DNA of 64,000 nucleotides. Source: Lysinibacillus sp. JNUCC-52. GTDB taxonomy: Bacteria; Bacillota; Bacilli; Bacillales_A; Planococcaceae. The notes under the pieces were generated by a model. It was given only the letters and a program-made list of their open reading frames with translations, was not told the origin of the DNA and searched no databases. The position numbers and the translations under genes are program-made. The stretch is from NCBI RefSeq assembly GCF_015999545.1, contig NZ_CP065546.1, forward strand, positions 434,001-498,000. The letters are read 5' to 3'. Below are positions 58,939-64,000 of the stretch, one piece after another (positions within the stretch are counted from its first letter, which is position 1; the number at the start of each line of letters is the position of its first letter).

Positions 58939-59879
58939 TAGTCCTCCAAATTTATATATGTCCTATGGGCTAACATGCTGATTTTTTCATTAAATAATTT
59001 ATCAGCGTAGATTAGCGGTTCTCTCATTTCTGCGACAATAAACTTTACTTTATCAGTTTGAATAGAATTAATATTATCATATAAATTTTTTAAGGCTTCT
59101 TGGGAATCATCACTTATGCTAATTACATTTTTAAGATCTGATAATTTTGTTTTATTAGTTGTTTGTTCTCTAACTAGCCAAATGTAGTCTTCATTTGTAT
59201 AGTGGTATTTGTTTTCTTCTAATTGGCTTGTAGTAGTCAGTAAAAATTTAACATTTTCTGCTAATGAATAATTTATTTCTGATTGTTCATCACTTATAGT
59301 TTTCTTTAGAATGGATTCAATATTATCTTTAGATATGATTCCATGCCTGATAATTTTATAGTTTTCACAAGATGACATATCTAAAATAGTTGATTCGATT
59401 CCGATACTTGGTTTTCCTCCATCCAAAAAGAATATGTCTGTTTGCGGAAAATAACGCTTAGTTTTCTCAATATTGGTGGAAGCTAATAGACCTGAAATAT
59501 TTGCAGAAGTACCTGATATAGGGGCACCAAAATTTTCAATAACTTTCAAAGTCAAACTGTTATCAGGCATTCTAAACCCTATGTTCTTTTCCTCACTAAT
59601 TGATTTTAAAATAAATGTTATTGGACCTGGCCAAAAATATTCCATTAGAAGCCTAGTATCTTCTGAAATATAAGCTAATTTACTTACCATATCAATACTA
59701 GAGACATTTAAAACAAGAGGCTTATGTATAGGTCTATTTTTGATTTTATAAAGTTTTTTTAACCCTTCAATATTTTGAGAATCCACTCCAATTCCGTAAA
59801 CTGTTTCTGTAGGATAAATTAATAAATCTCCTTTTTTCAACGCAGATACAGATTTTTCAATAAGGGCTTCCTCGTTCAT
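58938..59879 (-). CDS. Sua5/YrdC-family enzyme (threonylcarbamoyl-AMP synthase paralogue)
   Basis: A 313-residue protein: YrdC domain with PTETVYGIG (residues 23-31), KNRPIHKPL, FRMPDN, SGTSANISG, and an extra C-terminal domain as in Sua5. Such enzymes make threonylcarbamoyl-AMP from Thr, bicarbonate and ATP for tRNA t6A. Its place in an AT-rich peptide-like operon rather than near prfA suggests a special-purpose copy. Four-base overlap with the preceding gene. Confidence 0.83.
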   Translation of the reverse strand: MNEEALIEKSVSALKKGDLLIYPTETVYGIGVDSQNIEGLKKLYKIKNRPIHKPLVLNVSSIDMVSKLAYISEDTRLLMEYFWPGPITFILKSISEEKNIGFRMPDNSLTLKVIENFGAPISGTSANISGLLASTNIEKTKRYFPQTDIFFLDGGKPSIGIESTILDMSSCENYKIIRHGIISKDNIESILKKTISDEQSEINYSLAENVKFLLTTTSQLEENKYHYTNEDYIWLVREQTTNKTKLSDLKNVISISDDSQEALKNLYDNINSIQTDKVKFIVAEMREPLIYADKLFNEKISMLAHRTYINLED

Positions 59880-60544
59880 CCTATATTCACCCCGTATATA
59901 TAATCTTGATTTACATTTAGTTTTGTAAGGTAATCTCGAACAAGATTTAAAGAACTTTTATGAGGTTTAAAATGTCCGGATTTATTATTAATTAAAGCAC
60001 CTGCTATTTTATTATGCTTATCTTTAATTATTCCAATCTCCCCTGCTGCCTTTACCCTATCAGTCTTAAATTCTAATAATAAAGGATGTATCAATAATGT
60101 TTTTTTATGTGAAGTATTTATATAAGATCTCTTTACAATTAATTCTGCTGTCGATACAGGAACATCCATAATTCTAAATCTATCATATTGGTCAATGATA
60201 TAAATATACCATTTATTTGAAGATAAGCTATTTAACTTATTCTTTGAATCTATGTTAATAATTAATTTTTTTATAGATTCATTTGATTCTTCAAAATCAA
60301 ATTCGGATATGTAAAACCCGTCTACACTCGGTAATCTATCTCTTAATGATTCTGGCAAAGTTCTAGCATAATGAAGGCTCACTTCATTAATTAAATCATT
60401 AATTAATTCTTTGTTCTCATAATGACTTATTAAGGATCGAATTAGATGTAATTTTGTAATTAAAACAGCATTACTATGGGGGCCATATTCAATACTTACT
60501 TTATCGATAATTGACAGCAGGTCATTTTTCACTTCTAAATTCAT
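59876..60544 (-). CDS. Unknown protein, first gene of locus B
   Basis: About 222 residues. First half helical (VSIEYGPHSNAVLITKLHLI), second half beta-rich with VKAAGEIGIIKDKHNKIAGA and INNKSGHFKPHKSSL. The SGH-F-x-P motif recurs at the end of some effector- and toxin-related proteins, but I cannot name the family. AGGAGG lies 8 bases before the ATG. Overlaps the Sua5-like gene, so they form one unit. Confidence 0.75.
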   Translation of the reverse strand: MNLEVKNDLLSIIDKVSIEYGPHSNAVLITKLHLIRSLISHYENKELINDLINEVSLHYARTLPESLRDRLPSVDGFYISEFDFEESNESIKKLIINIDSKNKLNSLSSNKWYIYIIDQYDRFRIMDVPVSTAELIVKRSYINTSHKKTLLIHPLLLEFKTDRVKAAGEIGIIKDKHNKIAGALINNKSGHFKPHKSSLNLVRDYLTKLNVNQDYIYGVNIG

Positions 60545-60674
60545 AACCAATTCCTCCTAATCAATTTTTTATAATGTTTATATTTAGTATATGATTAAGA
60601 AGCTATATCAAGATTAAAGATATATTTTATTGTGTTGTGCACCGTCCATCTTTGGGCTGTCCCACATCAGAGGC

Positions 60675-60762
60675 AGAGTGAAATATACATGGAAATTGTG
60701 AGCAAATAATCCGGTGGGTAGATTTCACTGGATATTTTACCTTACATACTACTTTTCACTCT
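60675..60762. repeat. Possible small MITE-like element
   Basis: An 88-bp stretch bounded by inverted AGAGTGAAA / TTTCACTCT, lying directly where an ABC ATPase reading frame is cut off. Sequence to its left (GGGCTGTCCCAC) also looks palindromic. Weak evidence. Confidence 0.3.
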
Positions 60763-60776
60763 ATTTTAAAACATTT

Positions 60777-60854
60777 TTAGATGATGTCATCTAGAATAAC
60801 ATTCTCTTTATATTCCTTACTTATATTTTCTACTCTTATTAATTTTAAAGACAT
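60777..60854 (-). pseudogene. N-terminal stub of an ABC transporter ATPase
   Basis: With a good ribosome site (GAGGGTGAG), 25 codons encode MSLKLIRVENISKEYKENVI plus LDDI, the usual opening of an ABC ATPase, then a stop at the junction with an unrelated repeat-like sequence. The rest of the gene is missing. Confidence 0.6.
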
Positions 60855-60983
60855 TCTACTCACCCTCTTTGAAAATAAATCTTATTTTTACAATTAGTAT
60901 AAAATGCCTTTTGCAATATGAAAAGTGTATATTTTTTGAATATTTCGTGAACGGAAATGATATTAGTTGTAGGAGGAGACATC

Positions 60984-61142
60984 TTGAAAACGATTAATTA
61001 TTAAAATCCTAAAGTGGCAAGCTATCTATGTATGGGTGGAATATTTATAGTCTTAGGTTTTTCTCAAGGTTTAATCTTCTTTCTAATAGGGCAATTTTAT
61101 GCGTTATTATTTCGAATAAAAATAATAAGAAAAGCCGATTAA
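60984..61142 (+). pseudogene. Small membrane peptide gene with stop at codon 7
   Basis: AGGAGGAG is followed by TTG and the codons KTINY, then TAA, after which the frame continues for 46 codons with one hydrophobic segment (GGIFIVLGFSQGLIFFLIGQ). Start context resembles that of the short hydrophobic peptide at 56244. Either a broken gene or a short leader peptide. Confidence 0.4.
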
Positions 61143-61179
61143 AAGATTTTAGTGCATCCTTTAATTGACTTTTCTTAAA

Positions 61180-62087
61180 CTATATATAATTAGAAAATAA
61201 ACGTAATCTCCATTTCCCTATCAAAAAATTCATCTGAATCACATTTTCACCTGATTGCACTTCCCGAATAAAATGTCATGTAACAATACACTTGCTTTTA
61301 ATAAAGCCATATACTGTTGGATGATTTTCTTCGTTTCGGCATCTGCGGAAATTGAAATCGAAATATCTTGTTCAACAGGTAATTGCCATTTCTTTCGAGT
61401 ATCTTGAATTGTACGTATTAACTCTCTTATTTGCCCTTCCTGAAGTAAGTCGTCCGTTAAATGTGTATCAAGTAAAACACGGCAACCATTCTCTTCTGCC
61501 AATACATAATGATCCTTAACGACAGATTCTTTTACAACATGTGCTCTTAACAAAGTACTTTTTTGATTATCTAAGACTATTTCAATCTCACCTTTTAACT
61601 GTAGTGTATTTTTCTCAGCTTCACTTAATTGCATGACATAATCCTTTACTTTGTGTACATGTGGACCAAATGCTGCACCTGCTGTTTTAAAGTTGAGTTT
61701 ATAATGAATTGTTTCATAAGATGAAAAATCATGTGTCCAAATACACGCTTTAATATTTAATTCATCTTGAATTATGTCGTTATACTGCTTATAGTTCTCC
61801 ACTGCACCAGCTACTGATATCACCATTTCCTTTAATGGCTGTTTTACTTTGATGCCTTCTCCATTACGAATACTTCGGCCGAGTTCAACGACAGCAAGGA
61901 CATTTGCCATCTCTTGTTCCAGTTGAAGGTCAAGTAATGATGCATCGGACTTTGGATAGTTTTGTAAATGTACACTTTCCCCACATAAACGTCTATACAC
62001 ATCATCCGCAATAAAGGGCGTAAATGGCGCTAGCAATTTACTAACAGTTGTCAATACCTCATACAGTGTGCTGAAGGCACCAGGCAT
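61180..62087 (-). pseudogene. ileS: 3' third of an isoleucyl-tRNA synthetase gene (right copy)
   Basis: Codons from STLYEVLTTVSKLLAPFTPF onward match the anticodon-binding and C-terminal part of IleRS (RNGEGIKVKQPL suggests the long, type-2 enzyme). The catalytic HIGH/KMSKS two thirds are missing: homology begins at 62072, only 20 bases after the T-box terminator at 62091-62119. Near the 3' end a missing base shifts the frame (stop at 61239; the restored frame GEVQSGENVIQ would run to 61180). Confidence 0.8.
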
Positions 62088-62090
62088 ACA

Positions 62091-62119
62091 AAAAAACCCG
62101 TCCCTTACTTGGGACGGGG
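62091..62119 (-). terminator. T-box terminator
   Basis: Minus-strand stem CCCGTCCC / GGGACGGG with AAGTAA loop followed by TTTTTTT. Confidence 0.9.
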
Positions 62120-62340
62120 TTAACCGCGAATACCACCCTAATTCTATTGAAAACCGCTCAATAGCACTCAGCAACGTACAATCATACGTGTTCTTTTTAA
62201 CGGTAGACACCCGAATTAGCTTACTCATTTCAGCTAATCTTCTCAGAGAGGATCTTCATGAAACATTTGCACACCGACTTCCACCAAAATGTCGGCTCTC
62301 TGTAGAACAAAATGTAACACTACTCTTTCTCATCAACGAA
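62091..62340 (-). promoter_or_regulatory. T-box leader, isoleucine specifier
   Basis: The minus strand carries AGGGTGGTATTCGCGG (62124-62139), close to the T-box consensus AGGGTGGNACCGCGG, then the terminator. Stem I has AGAGAG.. and GAAGATCCTCTCT with ATC (62251-62253), an Ile codon, in the specifier position. It should respond to uncharged tRNA-Ile although the gene behind it is truncated. Confidence 0.88.
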
Positions 62341-62363
62341 TTTGTATGCTTTTATTGTCACTC

Positions 62364-62392
62364 ATCTTAACAAACTGCCATTTACTTGTCAA
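62364..62392 (-). promoter_or_regulatory. Promoter of the ileS T-box leader
   Basis: Minus-strand -35 TTGACA (62387-62392) and -10 TAAGAT (62364-62369), spacing 17. The -35 lies within the last codons of the DUF2785 gene. Confidence 0.75.
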
Positions 62393-63230
62393 TATTCAGA
62401 CATTCTACGACGCTTTGATGAAGTGCCGTATATTGAGGACTATCAGCAGTTTGAATATAAAAACTTTTTAATAATGTTTTCCAGTTAAATCGTACTATTC
62501 GATAGTGCTGTACATCAAGCTGTTCCTTTTGAGCAGCTAACGTTGCCATCGTTTCATTTAATAATGCGATAACTTCTTGCTGCTGCAAACCTTGTTTTAG
62601 CATTGTAAAAATAGGTACTAATAGCCTTTCATCCTCATCATGAATGAATGCATAATTTGTTTGCAACATCATATTCCATAAAGGACGTAAAATATCCATA
62701 AAAGAAGATTTCTTGAATTTCGGGCTTTTCACTAATTCATCTACTGCGTCTGACGCATGTGCCACACTATGAGCCCACCCTTTTACAGGTATATAACCTC
62801 TTACATCTTTTTCAGTCAATAAATAAGTGCTGAACCTATTTGTAAGTTCATCGATTTTGTGCACTTCTATAAAATCAGCTTCATTATCTTTTGCTAATAT
62901 TAGTGCGATTAGTAACAAAGTAAACGTTCTAGTAAAAACTGAATCTGAATTATCTTCTCCAATGCCTTCACATAATAAAACAGTTAAACAGTAGCCCAAC
63001 ATATCGCTTAATATGGCATAATCTAATAAATTTTGTTCTAAAATCATTGTATAAAAGGAACCATAGATTAATCCGTCTCGCAGTTCGCTATCTACTGAAC
63101 CAATATGTGCAAGCATTGACTGAATGAGTATTTGTTGATCTGCTTGTTGCCAGGCATTACTGTCATTTAGGAATGCTTGAAGTTCACGTTTCAAATCAAC
63201 TTCACTTAATAATTTTTCATGTAATATCAT
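62382..63230 (-). CDS. DUF2785 protein
   Basis: A 282-residue helical protein with the DUF2785 signature GWAHSVAHASDAVDEL in its middle (about residue 150). Function of the family is unknown. AGGAG lies before the ATG. It is followed immediately by the ileS promoter, so it is a separate unit. Confidence 0.83.
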   Translation of the reverse strand: MILHEKLLSEVDLKRELQAFLNDSNAWQQADQQILIQSMLAHIGSVDSELRDGLIYGSFYTMILEQNLLDYAILSDMLGYCLTVLLCEGIGEDNSDSVFTRTFTLLLIALILAKDNEADFIEVHKIDELTNRFSTYLLTEKDVRGYIPVKGWAHSVAHASDAVDELVKSPKFKKSSFMDILRPLWNMMLQTNYAFIHDEDERLLVPIFTMLKQGLQQQEVIALLNETMATLAAQKEQLDVQHYRIVRFNWKTLLKSFYIQTADSPQYTALHQSVVECLNIDK

Positions 63231-63263
63231 ATGTAGTCATTTCTCCTTTTGTTTTCAACTACT

Positions 63264-63594
63264 TTAATCTTGATTTAAATGCCATAATTTTTCCAATGAG
63301 ATGTCCGCTAATTGATAGCCATACTTGTCAACTAGCAAACGATCAATAGCGTGCCAACTCCGCTAATGGTTCAATATGCCCGTCTTGTACATCGCTTTCT
63401 GAATAAACGCTAACGGATACAAAATTTGTTCGTTGCTCGTCTTCATCCATGATAAAATCAGCTATCTCCAATTCTTCAACTGTGGCTTTTCTTCTTTCAT
63501 CCACGATAACCAAGCTGTAATGGACTCGTTGAATACGTATTGTCCAGACTTCCAAATCTGTTAACCTTAATGTCCGTTCGAAATAATCAATCAA
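63264..63594 (-). pseudogene. Small conserved-looking gene with a one-base frameshift
   Basis: Starts at TTG with AAGGAG eight bases upstream (MIDYFERTLRLTDLEVWTIR..). The frame stops at 63343, but one base out of phase a protein-like continuation WHAIDRLLVDKYGYQLADIS plus LEKLWHLNQD runs to 63264. Removing one T in GAGTTGGCAC joins both into about 110 residues. No family recognised. Confidence 0.55.
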
Positions 63595-63655
63595 TGATAT
63601 AGCTCCTTTTTCATTTTTATACAGTAACTTACAATAAGTGTACCTTAATCCAAAT

Positions 63656-63687
63656 AAAAAAACAGCTTATACTTGTAAGCTGTTTTT
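63656..63687 (-). terminator. Terminator after DUF3221-like gene
   Basis: Stem AAACAGCTTA / TAAGCTGTTT with T-run on both strands. Confidence 0.8.
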
Positions 63688-63736
63688 AAGGGGTGCAATT
63701 CTATTTCAATTTTCAACTATATAGAATGCTAACTTC

Positions 63737-64000
63737 TTATTGATATTCCTCCACTATTTTTATCCCTAAAATATCTTTATAATCTATAAAAGATTTAGAA
63801 CCATCATTCCCTAATGCCTGACTATATTCCACTTCCACTTTATCTCCAATTGTTAGAGTTTTAGGAACATCTACTAGAGGGAACCATGTACCATTTTTAT
63901 GTTTTTGTACAAGTTCGTCTACTGATAATTGACCGATATCATTTTTAATGACGCCTGAGACCACTAAAAATTCATTTTCTTTGATTGCTAAGACTCTTCC
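63737..64000 (-). CDS. DUF3221-like protein, 5' end outside the window
   Basis: The minus-strand frame is open to the window edge (RVLAIKENEFLVVSGVIKND..) and ends with IKIVEEYQ. A small beta-rich domain of the DUF3221 type, often found in short secreted or lipoprotein-like Bacillus proteins. The start and any signal peptide lie beyond position 64000. Confidence 0.65.
   Translation of the reverse strand, partial: GRVLAIKENEFLVVSGVIKNDIGQLSVDELVQKHKNGTWFPLVDVPKTLTIGDKVEVEYSQALGNDGSKSFIDYKDILGIKIVEEYQ

Noticed and set aside
62073..62228. First 50 codons of the minus-strand frame that leads into the ileS fragment
   Set aside because: These codons are T-box and terminator sequence, not protein-coding; real homology begins at 62072.
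62068..62370. 100-codon plus-strand frame
   Set aside because: It lies antisense to the T-box leader and truncated ileS; structure there is explained by the RNA leader.

Overview
The window looks like the chromosome of a spore-forming Bacillales bacterium of the Lysinibacillus/Solibacillus type. The support is AT-rich DNA, strong GGAGG ribosome binding sites, TPP, SAM and T-box leaders, a GerA-type germinant receptor operon, the parE-parC / plsY / yneR-like arrangement known from Bacillus subtilis, and a meso-diaminopimelate dehydrogenase (ddh), an enzyme characteristic of the B. sphaericus group. The genus is an inference. I saw no rRNA, tRNA or CRISPR array.

Layout. 0-4.3 kb holds two tandem copies of a DUF485 protein + sodium:solute symporter pair. 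4.4-8.5 kb is a thiamine-precursor ABC transporter operon (thiY, thiamine-binding-fold protein, thiX, thiZ, TatD-like hydrolase) behind a promoter, TPP riboswitch and terminator. 8.8-11.4 kb is a hydrolase + two-component system operon. 11.8-16.3 kb is parE-parC with an SOS-like box. 16.8-17.8 kb is plsY and a HesB-like gene. 17.9-22.2 kb is a germination receptor operon. 22.3-26 kb holds metAA with a SAM-I riboswitch, a GIY-YIG protein, and yhdT-panF. 26-39.2 kb is one co-directional catabolic locus: Liv-type ABC uptake system, KAS III-like enzyme, hydrolase, SDR, acyl-CoA ligase, second hydrolase, and a 1062-aa STAND/BTAD regulator whose probable direct-repeat binding site lies in front of the transporter gene, next to a cre box. 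39.4-48 kb holds ddh, a Crp/Fnr regulator with a divergent MFS gene, an oxalate-decarboxylase-like bicupin, a bacteriocin-like secreted protein with a small membrane partner, and a MocR regulator facing a LysE-type exporter.

48.2-61.3 kb is a visibly AT-richer accessory island and the most unusual part. Its left half carries a 47-aa precursor-like peptide ending in Val-Cys, a fold-III PLP decarboxylase, a fold-I PLP enzyme split by one in-frame TAA, an MFS exporter, and a divergent EpiD/LanD-like flavoprotein. Together they suggest a ribosomal peptide with a decarboxylated C-terminal cysteine but no recognisable lanthionine or YcaO enzyme. Its right half carries an unknown protein, a Sua5/YrdC paralogue, a GNAT acetyltransferase, a 35-aa precursor-like peptide and an ABC exporter, beside an Rgg-type regulator with a divergent short hydrophobic peptide gene, i.e. 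a probable peptide quorum-sensing switch. The right half is bracketed by two decayed copies of the 3' end of an isoleucyl-tRNA synthetase gene; the right copy keeps promoter, T-box and terminator but has lost about two thirds of the coding region.

62.4-64 kb holds a DUF2785 protein, a frameshifted small gene and the 3' part of a DUF3221-like gene. Several genes at 48-64 kb show single-base disruptions, so either this region is decaying or the sequence has indel errors there.
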